Shown here in pieces: positions 1 to 7,989 of a DNA stretch of 22,089 bases. The notes below the pieces were generated by a model, which saw nothing but the letters and a program-made list of their open reading frames with translations, was not told the origin of the DNA and searched no databases. Position numbers and translations under genes: made by a program. Origin of the DNA: Porticoccus sp. (GTDB taxonomy: Bacteria; Pseudomonadota; Gammaproteobacteria; Pseudomonadales; Porticoccaceae). Every line of letters starts with the position of its first letter. The stretch's first letter is position 1. The DNA lies in assembly GCA_002685455.1 (NCBI GenBank), contig NYXF01000060.1, positions 1-22,089 on the forward strand, read 5' to 3'.

Positions 1-965
1 CAGCCGGGCATTATCTTGGAAGCGGAGCACCAGGTGTAGTCTATCTACAGAATTCCGGATTGGGTAATACAATTAATCCCTTACTCTCATTAGCAGATAA
101 AGAGGTTTACAGTTTACCAATGTTATTGCTCATTGGCTGGCGTGGCGAGCCTGATCAAAAAGATGAACCACAGCACGTTAAGCAAGGAAGAATTACACCG
201 AATTTACTTGATGCAATGAACGTTCCTTGGTACGAACTCAATAAAAGCAATGATTATCAACTGGAGGTCTCCAAAGCATTTGACCAGATGAGAATAAGCC
301 AAGCACCAGTTGCCTTACTGGTTCGCAAGGATACCTTTTCGAAAGCTAATATTAAAAGTGAAGAGCGCCAAGAATATCCTCTTACTCGAGAAAAAGGGAT
401 ACAGGCAATAATTGATAACCTTGTCCCTAAAGATATTATAGTTTCGGCAACAGGAATGATATCGCGAGAATTATACGAGTATCGTGCCCTCAGAACTGGT
501 GATCATAGCAATGATTTTTTGACCGTCGGATCTATGGGTCATGCCTTATCGATTGCCCATGGTGTTGGATTAGCAAGAAAAAATGAACGTGTCATTTGTC
601 TAGATGGTGATGGCAGTGTTCTAATGCATATGGGTTCACTTGCTATTTTAGGGCAACAGGGCCCGAAAAATATAGTACATGTAGTTTTGAATAATGGTGC
701 GCATGATTCAGTGGGTGGACAGTTTACAGTCGGGTTTGGTATCAATTTAGTTGGGATTGCACAGTCATGTGGATATCGACAAGCTGTGAGTGTAAATAGT
801 TGCGAGGAAATAAAAAAAATACTTTCTATATGGCAGGATCAACCTGGCCCATTGTTTCTCGAGGTACGAATTGCTCGGGGGTCACGAAAAGATCTCGGCC
901 GACCAGCTACAAGCCCGATAGAAAATCGTGATGCTTTTATGAGAAAATTAGGTCTTTATGGATAA
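1..965 (+). CDS. aepY: Phosphonopyruvate decarboxylase, 5'-truncated by the window edge
   Basis: A thiamine-diphosphate enzyme that converts phosphonopyruvate to phosphonoacetaldehyde and CO2, the step that makes phosphonate formation by PEP mutase irreversible. The reading frame is open from base 3, and the residues before the TTG at 60 (AGHYLGSGAPGVVYLQNSG) continue a conserved block, so this is an interior fragment of about 320 residues and not a gene starting at 60. The C-terminal half carries the ThDP signature: GDG at 606-614 followed about 25 residues later by the NN pair at 690-695. The GWRGEP and DEPQH stretches are typical of the Ppd family. The stop overlaps the next start by 8 bases, indicating translational coupling to the reductase. 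Sulfopyruvate decarboxylase is the nearest alternative, but the downstream reductase favours phosphonates. PEP mutase is not in view and should lie upstream. Confidence 0.9.
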   Translation, partial: AGHYLGSGAPGVVYLQNSGLGNTINPLLSLADKEVYSLPMLLLIGWRGEPDQKDEPQHVKQGRITPNLLDAMNVPWYELNKSNDYQLEVSKAFDQMRISQAPVALLVRKDTFSKANIKSEERQEYPLTREKGIQAIIDNLVPKDIIVSATGMISRELYEYRALRTGDHSNDFLTVGSMGHALSIAHGVGLARKNERVICLDGDGSVLMHMGSLAILGQQGPKNIVHVVLNNGAHDSVGGQFTVGFGINLVGIAQSCGYRQAVSVNSCEEIKKILSIWQDQPGPLFLEVRIARGSRKDLGRPATSPIENRDAFMRKLGLYG

Positions 966-2109
966 GGATCTGCTAAAAAAATGGAGCGCTTTCAATCCTG
1001 TAATTATAAATTTTGGAAGAGGTGTTAGAGTAGACCTAAAAAGAGAGCTTATAGGCCGTCAAGGAATTGTTGTCACTTCACCTCGCGGTAAAAAGCAACT
1101 AAAAAATGATCCAGTGTTGGGAAAGATTTTTGTAAATAATAAACAGTGGTTATGGATAGATGATATTCAGTCTAATCCAGAAATAGTAACGCTTGAGAAG
1201 TCTATTTTAAAATTTAATAATTTTACACCTGAGGTCGTTTTAGCTTTTGGTGGCGGAAGTGTAATAGATAGCGCCAAAGTGATTGCCATATCTATGGCAA
1301 GTAAAATATATGACATAAAAAAACTACTATTAGATCCAGATGCTACAAATAAGAGAACAATTCCCCTTTACGCTATACCCACTACATCTGGTACAGGAAG
1401 TGAAACCACTCCTTTTGCTACTGTCTGGGATCATAAAGATCATCGAAAGTATTCTTTAGCGGGTCCTGCAGTTTACCCCTATAGCGCTTTTGTTGATTCC
1501 GAGCTCACTGATGGGTTACCAGATTTGATCACCGTTAGTACTGGTCTTGATGCGATAAATCAGGCCGCAGAGTCAATATGGAATAAAAATATGACCACAT
1601 TGACCGAGGCTACAGCGGGTCGAGCACTTAAATTGGGGTTAACTGCATTACACAGTTTAATAAAGGACCCAAAAGATAATAATTCTCGTGACGATATGGC
1701 AGAAGCCAGCTTATTGGCAGGTATGGCGATTAGTCAGACACGCACCTCGCTTTGTCATTCTATTTCATATCCGCTAACAACCCACTTTGGTATTCCACAC
1801 GGCTTAGCTTGTGCTTTTACTATGCCAGCAGTGCTTAGACTCAACCTATCAGCTGATGATGGACGATTTATCAGGTTAGCTTGTTTGTTGAATGATAATC
1901 CTAAATCTACCCAATATGATCTTATTAAAAAATTTGATGCTTTAAATAAAGAGTTATGTGTTTCCAGCCATATAAAAAATTTTGTTGGGAACATTGATCA
2001 ACTTTTAGATCTTTCAATAGAGATGCAAACCCCCGGACGTTCTGATAATAACTTAGTTAGTGTCGATGATAGTGATATTCGCAATATCTTAAAGTCTTCA
2101 TGGGGATAA
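958..2109 (+). CDS. Iron-type alcohol dehydrogenase, probable phosphonoacetaldehyde reductase
   Basis: A 383-residue group III (iron-containing) alcohol dehydrogenase. Next to a phosphonopyruvate decarboxylase, this family usually reduces phosphonoacetaldehyde to 2-hydroxyethylphosphonate with NAD(P)H, like PhpC. The nucleotide-binding motif GGGSVIDSAK lies near residues 98-107, followed by the PTTSGTGSE motif. Against FucO-type enzymes the metal ligands align as D198, residue 202, H267 and H281. D198, H267 and H281 are present, but position 202, normally histidine, is glutamine (GLDAINQ). The ATG at 958 overlaps the end of aepY by 8 bases and has a TTAGG element about 5 bases upstream. Family assignment is firm. 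The specific substrate is inferred from the neighbour. Confidence 0.85.
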   Translation: MDKDLLKKWSAFNPVIINFGRGVRVDLKRELIGRQGIVVTSPRGKKQLKNDPVLGKIFVNNKQWLWIDDIQSNPEIVTLEKSILKFNNFTPEVVLAFGGGSVIDSAKVIAISMASKIYDIKKLLLDPDATNKRTIPLYAIPTTSGTGSETTPFATVWDHKDHRKYSLAGPAVYPYSAFVDSELTDGLPDLITVSTGLDAINQAAESIWNKNMTTLTEATAGRALKLGLTALHSLIKDPKDNNSRDDMAEASLLAGMAISQTRTSLCHSISYPLTTHFGIPHGLACAFTMPAVLRLNLSADDGRFIRLACLLNDNPKSTQYDLIKKFDALNKELCVSSHIKNFVGNIDQLLDLSIEMQTPGRSDNNLVSVDDSDIRNILKSSWG

Positions 2110-2154
2110 AGTTGTTAAAAAGGTAATATATAGAATTGAATTGGTAGGAGATAA

Positions 2155-3660
2155 TTGGATTTGAAAAAATATTTTTACTTCATGACATCAGCTCAGACAT
2201 GGCTTGATATGGCTATTAATTTATATGATGAAAATATAGCTGAGCCAGTGTTTTGGTTGGGCGACGATTGCCACAGAGAAAAGGCAAAAAAACACTTTAG
2301 AGATTGTTATGTATCAGTTATGAATGACATAGTTCATTACCCATGGAGACTTGAAAATAATCAATATAATTCAGAATTCTCAGACTTTTTTCTTTCTGAA
2401 AATTATATAAGATGTAAAGATGCTTGCATTAAAATGATGGATAGACTTGATCATATTGGAATGTTCAATAGACTTGATCGAGAGATGTATTTAAAGATAA
2501 TTTCTCATTGGGCATTAAAAAAAGTTTCGGAATTAAAGCCTGATGCCTTGATAGTAGCTGAGGCGCCTCATTCACATGCTCAGTACTTAATATATGAAAT
2601 ATTTTTGTATTTGGATATACCTGTAGTGCAGTTCTTATCATGGTCGATTCAGCCCGTTGTTATGTTGCAACAGGTGAAAGAGAATAAGCTTATTCCAGTG
2701 GAAAAAACTTTCTCTATATCTGAATGGAAAGAAATAAATATTAAAATTGAAAACTATATAAAAAAAGTATCGAATTCAGATAATTATCAGAATTTTATAC
2801 CCACGAGTATTGGGACTCAAAGAAGGAATAGCTCCTCTAAACTAAAACGTCTCTCTAGATTCTTTTCAAGAAGAAAATTACGTGAATTAGCTGCAGAAGA
2901 ATACAGAAATAGAAAATTTAAATGGAAAAAAGAATTTCTCCCAGTAAATCCGCAATTTATAGGCGTCCTTATTAGTGAGTGGATCAGAAAGGATAAGGGA
3001 AAAAATGTACTCAAAGCTTTTCACAAAAATATCGATACATGTGATTTAAGTCAAGATTATGTATACGTTGGATTGCATTATGAACCAGAGAGATCGACAA
3101 ATCCTGACGGCGGACCTTTCCATGATCAGATACTAGCGATAGTGAAACTGAGAAAAATTTTGCCTCCTAATGTTGAAATATATGTTAAAGAACACCCCTC
3201 TCAATTTTATATTCATAAGGGTCCCCGGGGAAGAAGTCCCCTTTTCTATGACGCAATTAGACGAATAAAAGGGGTTAGATTAATAGATATAACTATCGAA
3301 AATCTATCACTGATAAGAAACGCAAAAATTGTTTGCACAATAACAGGAACCATTGGTCTTGAAGCGGCAGCTTTAGGAAAAAAGACCCTCCATTTTGGCA
3401 ACAGTTGGTATCAAGGTATGCCTAATACTATTCGCTGGTATGACGGGATTACTTACGAAGAAATTATGAATTTGCCAAATGCGAGTCCAGACGATGTTTC
3501 TAGGCATTTAATAGAATATAAAGCTACTTATGGTGTTCCATGCTTCAGGAATGAGTCGGGTGTTGGATATGTTTCTGCACACAATAAGTCACCAGAGTTT
3601 GCTGCAGCAGAAGTAAAAGGAACAGCGCACTTAGCGAAACAATTTTTTAAAAAAATTTAA
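2155..3660 (+). CDS. Capsule-synthesis-like GT-B family protein
   Basis: A 501-residue cytoplasmic protein without signal peptide or membrane segments. The C-terminal half resembles the capsular polysaccharide synthesis / CDP-glycerol glycerophosphotransferase-like GT-B group: a KEHPSQ motif around H347, and a TGTIGLE motif at residues 397-403 followed by GKKTLHFG, the usual nucleotide-binding arrangement. The N-terminal half (about 1-280) is not recognisable to me; residues about 210-265 are rich in Arg and Lys. The TTG at 2155 follows a GGTAGGAG Shine-Dalgarno at 2143-2150; a second TTG at 2161 is also well spaced, so the start is uncertain by two codons. It sits between the phosphonate genes and a cytidylyltransferase. 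It could transfer a sugar, Kdo or a CMP-activated group; no substrate can be read from the sequence. Confidence 0.7.
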   Translation: MDLKKYFYFMTSAQTWLDMAINLYDENIAEPVFWLGDDCHREKAKKHFRDCYVSVMNDIVHYPWRLENNQYNSEFSDFFLSENYIRCKDACIKMMDRLDHIGMFNRLDREMYLKIISHWALKKVSELKPDALIVAEAPHSHAQYLIYEIFLYLDIPVVQFLSWSIQPVVMLQQVKENKLIPVEKTFSISEWKEINIKIENYIKKVSNSDNYQNFIPTSIGTQRRNSSSKLKRLSRFFSRRKLRELAAEEYRNRKFKWKKEFLPVNPQFIGVLISEWIRKDKGKNVLKAFHKNIDTCDLSQDYVYVGLHYEPERSTNPDGGPFHDQILAIVKLRKILPPNVEIYVKEHPSQFYIHKGPRGRSPLFYDAIRRIKGVRLIDITIENLSLIRNAKIVCTITGTIGLEAAALGKKTLHFGNSWYQGMPNTIRWYDGITYEEIMNLPNASPDDVSRHLIEYKATYGVPCFRNESGVGYVSAHNKSPEFAAAEVKGTAHLAKQFFKKI

Positions 3661-3668
3661 AGATCATT

Positions 3669-4382
3669 ATGAAATTAGGCGCATTAATATTTTCTAGATT
3701 CGACTCCAGTCGTCTTCCAGGTAAGGCATTATTGGATATCCATACTCGTACTTTATTGGGCAGAGTTCTTGATCTAACAAAGAGAGTATCTAATATAGAT
3801 GAAATTATAATCGCGACTACAGACAGGGAAGTCGACAACGTTATAGAAAAATTTAGCGATATCGAGAAAGTTAAAATTTTTCGAGGCAATTTTAAAAATG
3901 TTGCATTACGGGCCATTGATGCTTGTGAATGTTTTGGATTAGATGGATTTGTAAGGATATGTGGGGATAGACCTTTTTTTGACTCAGATCTTGTCAGCCA
4001 GTTAGCGATGATGTTTAAACAAAACGATTATGATCTAGTTGTAACTCCCCACAAGAAAAATATTCCAGCTGGATTAACTGCCGAAGTTATTAGTATTGAC
4101 GTATTACGCGATAATATTAAATACTTTATGCCGCCGCATGAAGAACATTTAACTTCATATTTCTATGAAAATGCTGACTCATTCAATATTAAATCCATTG
4201 TTCCACCTAAATATATAACAAAAGATTTGAATATAAGACTTGTTGTTGATAATAAAAGAGATCTCGAAAGAGCCCGATGGATAGCTTTAAATCTAAATAG
4301 CAACTCGGTTGAGCTTTGTATGTCAAAGATTATTTCCTTGGCCTCAAATTGGGAAACTGAAAATCCGACCGGCTTTACATAA
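3669..4382 (+). CDS. SpsF-like cytidylyltransferase
   Basis: A 237-residue nucleotidyltransferase of the SpsF/NeuA (CMP-sugar or polyol-phosphate activating) group. The N-terminal CTP-binding signature is intact, SRFDSSRLPGK at residues 9-19, and the metal-binding segment ICGDRPFFD contains D100. PAGLTAEV further on matches the substrate-side loop of the family. It begins 8 bases after the preceding stop. This is the only one of three cytidylyltransferase-fold domains in the window that keeps all recognisable motifs, so it is the best candidate to activate a precursor with CTP. That precursor could be the product of the downstream NeuB-type enzyme or 2-hydroxyethylphosphonate from the upstream genes; CMP activation of that phosphonate is known from the Fom1 N-terminal domain in fosfomycin biosynthesis. 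The substrate is not decided here. Confidence 0.85.
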   Translation: MKLGALIFSRFDSSRLPGKALLDIHTRTLLGRVLDLTKRVSNIDEIIIATTDREVDNVIEKFSDIEKVKIFRGNFKNVALRAIDACECFGLDGFVRICGDRPFFDSDLVSQLAMMFKQNDYDLVVTPHKKNIPAGLTAEVISIDVLRDNIKYFMPPHEEHLTSYFYENADSFNIKSIVPPKYITKDLNIRLVVDNKRDLERARWIALNLNSNSVELCMSKIISLASNWETENPTGFT

Positions 4383-4446
4383 TTAAAATTAAAGTTAGTT
4401 TTTAATCAATCAAAAAATTAATGATTTTTTTTACTAGGAGAGAGTA

Positions 4447-6225
4447 ATGATCGTCTTGGGAATCCATGATGGACACAATGCAAGTGCAGCTTTGTTGATA
4501 AATGGAAAGCTTGTCGCTGCGATTGCTGAAGAGCGCTTAACAAGAAAAAAACATGAGTACGGATTCCCAGGTCAAGCGATTCAGGCGGTTCTAGAGATTG
4601 CAGAAATTAATATTCGAGACGTTGATCATATTGCAATGTCAACAAAAACACTACCGCCAGCCTATTATTACACACTACGAAATGCCAATTTTAGCATTAA
4701 AGATTACTGGAAAGAACAAAAGGAATATTGGTATCCAAAGTTATATGAAGGCAAAAACCCTAGTTATACCGAGATTTTTTCTGAGCATATAGATCCGAAT
4801 AAATTCCCTTATGATGAAACATTAATTTCTGATGAAAAGGATCATAAAGGTATGTGGAAGGCAAGAGTAAAACATTTAACAGAAATATTAGGTATCAATA
4901 AGGATATAGTCTCTGTTCATAATCACCATGATTGCCACGCTTATTATGGATACATTGCTAGCCCTTATCGTAAAAATACACCAGTCTTAGTTTATACGAT
5001 GGATGGTGGTGGTGATGGCCTTAATGGGACCGTATCAATTGGCGAGCCAGGTAAACCACTAGAATTTCTCTCTAGATCCTCCAATTGCAATATTGGAAGA
5101 ATGTTCCGCTATACCACTTTATTATTAGGTATGCGGCCCACTGATCATGAGTACAAATTAATGGGTCTTGCTGCATACAATATCGGTGACTATGCCCATG
5201 AAGCTTATAAAGTTTATGCCGAAACTCTTCAGGTGGACGGTTTAGGGTTTAAATATAAAAATAAAATAAAAGATCACTTCTTTTACTTCAAGGAAAAACT
5301 TGAAGGTCAGCGGTTTGATTCAATTGCATATGCTATACAAAGACGAACTGAAGAGCTACTAACAGAATGGATTGGAAACGGTGTGGAGTATACAGGTATC
5401 GGAAATATAGTAATGTCGGGGGGAGTCGCTCAAAATATTAAAGCCAATAAATCTATATGGGAAATGGATGAGGTTGATCAGGTATTTATACCTCCTGGAC
5501 CAGGTGACGAGTCAATATCGATCGGTGCTGCTTATGCCGAAGCAATAAAGCAGGGTATGGATATCAACAAAATTGAGTCAATCCCCAATGCTTATTTTGG
5601 AACTTCGTATGATGATAAATCTATTGAAGCAGCTATTAAAAAAGCTGATACAAAGGATTGGATTATTAGCAAGGTTAAGCCTAAGAATGTAGCTACTCTT
5701 CTTGCAAATGGTAATGTGATAGCACGCTTCGCATCGGATAAAGCAGAATTTGGTGCCCGTTCCCTTGGAAATCGTTCAATAATAGCTGATCCGAGAAGGT
5801 CTGATGTGATCCACCATATTAATAAATTGGTGAAAATGAGAGATTTTTGGATGCCGTTTGCACCAAGTATTCTGGCAGAGAGAGAAATGGATTATATGGT
5901 TAACCCTAAAAATATCGACGGTAGGTTTATGGCAATTGGTTTTGATTCAACTTTATTGGCTAAAGAGCACATGCCTGCTGGCCTTCATCCTTTTGATCGG
6001 TCGGCTCGTCCACAAATTGTTTATCAAAATGAAAACCCAGGATACTATGCAATCATCAAAGCTTTTGAAGAAAAAACAGGCGTCGGTGCCGTCCTTAACA
6101 CTTCCTTTAACATTCATGGCGAACCCATTGTGGGTACTCCTGAACAAGCTATTGATACATTTAATCGTTGTGGACTTCATCATCTATTATTGGGTTCTTG
6201 GCTTATTAGCAAGCCAAAAAATTGA
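4447..6225 (+). CDS. Carbamoyltransferase, NodU/CmcH/TobZ family
   Basis: A 592-residue O-carbamoyltransferase that makes carbamoyl-adenylate from carbamoyl phosphate and ATP and transfers the carbamoyl group to a sugar hydroxyl. The N-terminal Kae1-like domain starts with IHDGHNASA (H7, H10), followed by AEERLTR. The HHDCHAYYGY motif includes H160, H161, D162 and H164, and DGGGDG starts at D186. The C-terminal YrdC-like domain has FGARSLGNRSI, MPFAPSI and LNTSFNIHGEPIV, all hallmarks. Length is normal for the family and no motif is missing. A strong Shine-Dalgarno (AGGAGAGAG) lies just before the ATG. Within this locus it probably carbamoylates a sugar residue or nonulosonic acid of the glycan; the acceptor is inferred. 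Confidence 0.92.
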   Translation: MIVLGIHDGHNASAALLINGKLVAAIAEERLTRKKHEYGFPGQAIQAVLEIAEINIRDVDHIAMSTKTLPPAYYYTLRNANFSIKDYWKEQKEYWYPKLYEGKNPSYTEIFSEHIDPNKFPYDETLISDEKDHKGMWKARVKHLTEILGINKDIVSVHNHHDCHAYYGYIASPYRKNTPVLVYTMDGGGDGLNGTVSIGEPGKPLEFLSRSSNCNIGRMFRYTTLLLGMRPTDHEYKLMGLAAYNIGDYAHEAYKVYAETLQVDGLGFKYKNKIKDHFFYFKEKLEGQRFDSIAYAIQRRTEELLTEWIGNGVEYTGIGNIVMSGGVAQNIKANKSIWEMDEVDQVFIPPGPGDESISIGAAYAEAIKQGMDINKIESIPNAYFGTSYDDKSIEAAIKKADTKDWIISKVKPKNVATLLANGNVIARFASDKAEFGARSLGNRSIIADPRRSDVIHHINKLVKMRDFWMPFAPSILAEREMDYMVNPKNIDGRFMAIGFDSTLLAKEHMPAGLHPFDRSARPQIVYQNENPGYYAIIKAFEEKTGVGAVLNTSFNIHGEPIVGTPEQAIDTFNRCGLHHLLLGSWLISKPKN

Positions 6226-6267
6226 TAAGTTTCAGTACTTATAGCATTTTTGCACATATATTAGGCT

Positions 6268-6285
6268 AAAGGAGAAATGATCTGA
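6268..6285 (+). promoter_or_regulatory. Shine-Dalgarno with three-codon mini-ORF overlapping a CTG start
   Basis: AAAGGAG at 6268-6274 is followed by an ATG at 6277 that opens only a mini-ORF (Met-Ile-stop; TGA at 6283-6285). The stop overlaps a CTG codon at 6282-6284 that is in frame with the conserved N-terminus of the next gene, giving a CTGA junction. The Shine-Dalgarno to CTG spacing is 7 bases. No ATG, GTG or TTG lies in the downstream gene's frame between the upstream stop at 6267 and GTG 6450. Confidence 0.55.
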
Positions 6286-7964
6286 CAATTGGTATCTTAA
6301 TAGCAAGTTATAGCAAATCCAAGAAAGCAACCAGTATACTTCGTCAGATAAATGGTCGCCCAATCTTAAGTTACACATTAGCTAAAATTTCTAAAGTAGT
6401 AAAAGATTCTAAGATTATAGTTGCTATTTCTAAAAATCCATATGACGACGTGATAGCTGAATATTGCACCCGTTCAGAAGTTAAATGCCTAAGAGTCAAT
6501 GATGACGATGAGTTGACTTGCAGTTTAAAAATATATAGTTGGGATTTTATAGTTAGACTTGATGGCAGTGATTTTTTGATTGATATAGAAAAACTGAAAT
6601 CTATGATGACAGTGGCTGAAACAAATTGCTTCGACTTTTTAGAATCTTTGCCAAATACTACTGTTAAATATGATACGGGTATTCAGATTATCAGAGCTGA
6701 TTTTTATCTATCAATTAAAAAGAATATTAAGCAACCTCAAAGATTTGACCAAGTATTTCTATGGTTAAGCAAAAATAAGGAAATTGGACGCCGATTCGTC
6801 TATGAAAATCATCGATATCCGAGATTTCAGCCGGGCTTCGATTTAGAGGCGACTGCATGCGCTCTTGGCGAAATATTTTCATCCACAGCTAAGTCTGCTA
6901 CGGATATCACAATGAAAGATATATATGACAGCCTTGCACTTAAGACTAGAACCTCTCCTTGGCAAGGAGAGGTTGGACCTTTAATGATTGCCGAAATCGG
7001 CGGCAATCATGAAGGAGATTTTGAGGTGGCTAAGCATATGACTAAGCTTGCGATCAAAAGTGGAGCTGATTGTATAAAGTTTCAGTTATATCAGGGGAAT
7101 ACTTTGGTGAGTAGTAAGGAAAGCCCTGAACGCGTTGAGCATTTTAAAAAATTTGAATTATCACAAGAAGAACATATTTTTTTAGCAAAGATGTGCCTTG
7201 AGGCTAATGTTAAATATTTAGCATCAGTATGGGATTTGGAAATGCTTAATTGGATAGATCCCTATCTGGAATATTATAAAATAGGTTCAGGGGATATGAC
7301 TGCTTGGCCGATTTTAGAGGAATTTGCGAAGCGAGATAAACCTATTTTGATCTCAACTGGTTTATCCTCTACGGAGGAAGTTCTGCAGACTATAAGATTC
7401 CTGCAGCGAATCAACCAAAATTACACCCAGCCTAATATGTTGTGCATCTTACAATGTACATCTATGTATCCTATACCTGATCAAGATGCCAATCTAAAAG
7501 TTATGGACCTTTTTAAGCGTGAAACTGGCTTATCCGTAGGTTATTCAGATCATACAACAGGTACGGATGCCCTGTTGGTAGCAGCTATTATGGGTGCGGA
7601 TGCATTAGAGTTTCACTTTACGGACACTCGTGATGGAAAATTATTTAGAGATCATGAGGTTTCTTTGGATGTACAAGAGGTCATATCTCTTAAAGAAAAA
7701 ATTAAACATTTAAAAACTTTTCAGGGCGATGGTGTTAAGTTACCGCAACCCAGTGAAATCAATAGCGGACATGAAATTTCGTTTCGTCGTGGTGTTTACT
7801 TGATTCGTGAAGTAAAAAAAGGTGAAATCATTAACGTCGAAGATTTAGTTTTTTTACGCCCAGCACACGGTATTGATGCCCGAGATTACCAATCTTTAAT
7901 TGGAACAAAAGCCTTACGAGATATCTCGCCTTTGAGCCCACTATACCATGGTCTTGATTATTAA
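6282..7964 (+). CDS. Cytidylyltransferase-like / NeuB-type nonulosonic acid synthase fusion
   Basis: NeuB-type enzymes condense phosphoenolpyruvate with an amino sugar to give a nonulosonic acid. Counting from a CTG start, the protein has about 560 residues. Residues 1-225 resemble a SpsF-type nucleotidyltransferase (IGILIASYSKS, INGRPILSY, VRLDGSDFLID) but lack the SxRLPGK signature. The NeuB barrel follows at about 230-495: AEIGGNHEGD, GADCIKFQ, GSGDMTAWP, STGLSS, GYSDHT, and EFHF at 443-446, where most relatives have EKHF. A SAF/antifreeze-like domain closes the protein (RRGVYLIREVKKGE near 501, then RPAHGID). GTG at 6450 would cut away the first strands of the N-terminal domain, so I prefer CTG 6282. 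The NeuB assignment is firm; activity of the N-terminal domain is doubtful. No enzyme preparing the amino-sugar substrate is visible. Confidence 0.85.
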   Translation: MTIGILIASYSKSKKATSILRQINGRPILSYTLAKISKVVKDSKIIVAISKNPYDDVIAEYCTRSEVKCLRVNDDDELTCSLKIYSWDFIVRLDGSDFLIDIEKLKSMMTVAETNCFDFLESLPNTTVKYDTGIQIIRADFYLSIKKNIKQPQRFDQVFLWLSKNKEIGRRFVYENHRYPRFQPGFDLEATACALGEIFSSTAKSATDITMKDIYDSLALKTRTSPWQGEVGPLMIAEIGGNHEGDFEVAKHMTKLAIKSGADCIKFQLYQGNTLVSSKESPERVEHFKKFELSQEEHIFLAKMCLEANVKYLASVWDLEMLNWIDPYLEYYKIGSGDMTAWPILEEFAKRDKPILISTGLSSTEEVLQTIRFLQRINQNYTQPNMLCILQCTSMYPIPDQDANLKVMDLFKRETGLSVGYSDHTTGTDALLVAAIMGADALEFHFTDTRDGKLFRDHEVSLDVQEVISLKEKIKHLKTFQGDGVKLPQPSEINSGHEISFRRGVYLIREVKKGEIINVEDLVFLRPAHGIDARDYQSLIGTKALRDISPLSPLYHGLDY

Positions 7965-7989
7965 ATTTATCTATTAATTAGAGCTTATT

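Noticed and set aside
4412..4430. AAAAAAT / ATTTTTT hairpin in the gap before the carbamoyltransferase
   Set aside because: The stem is made only of A-T pairs and is expected by chance in such AT-rich spacers.
6225..6242. ATAAGT / ACTTAT inverted repeat just after the carbamoyltransferase stop
   Set aside because: Six base pairs with one G-C pair and no proper T run; too weak to call a terminator.
6963..6986. AAGGAG upstream of internal ATG 6984, possible separate start for the NeuB domain
   Set aside because: Spacing to the ATG is about 15 bases and the frame is continuous with the N-terminal domain, so internal initiation is not supported.
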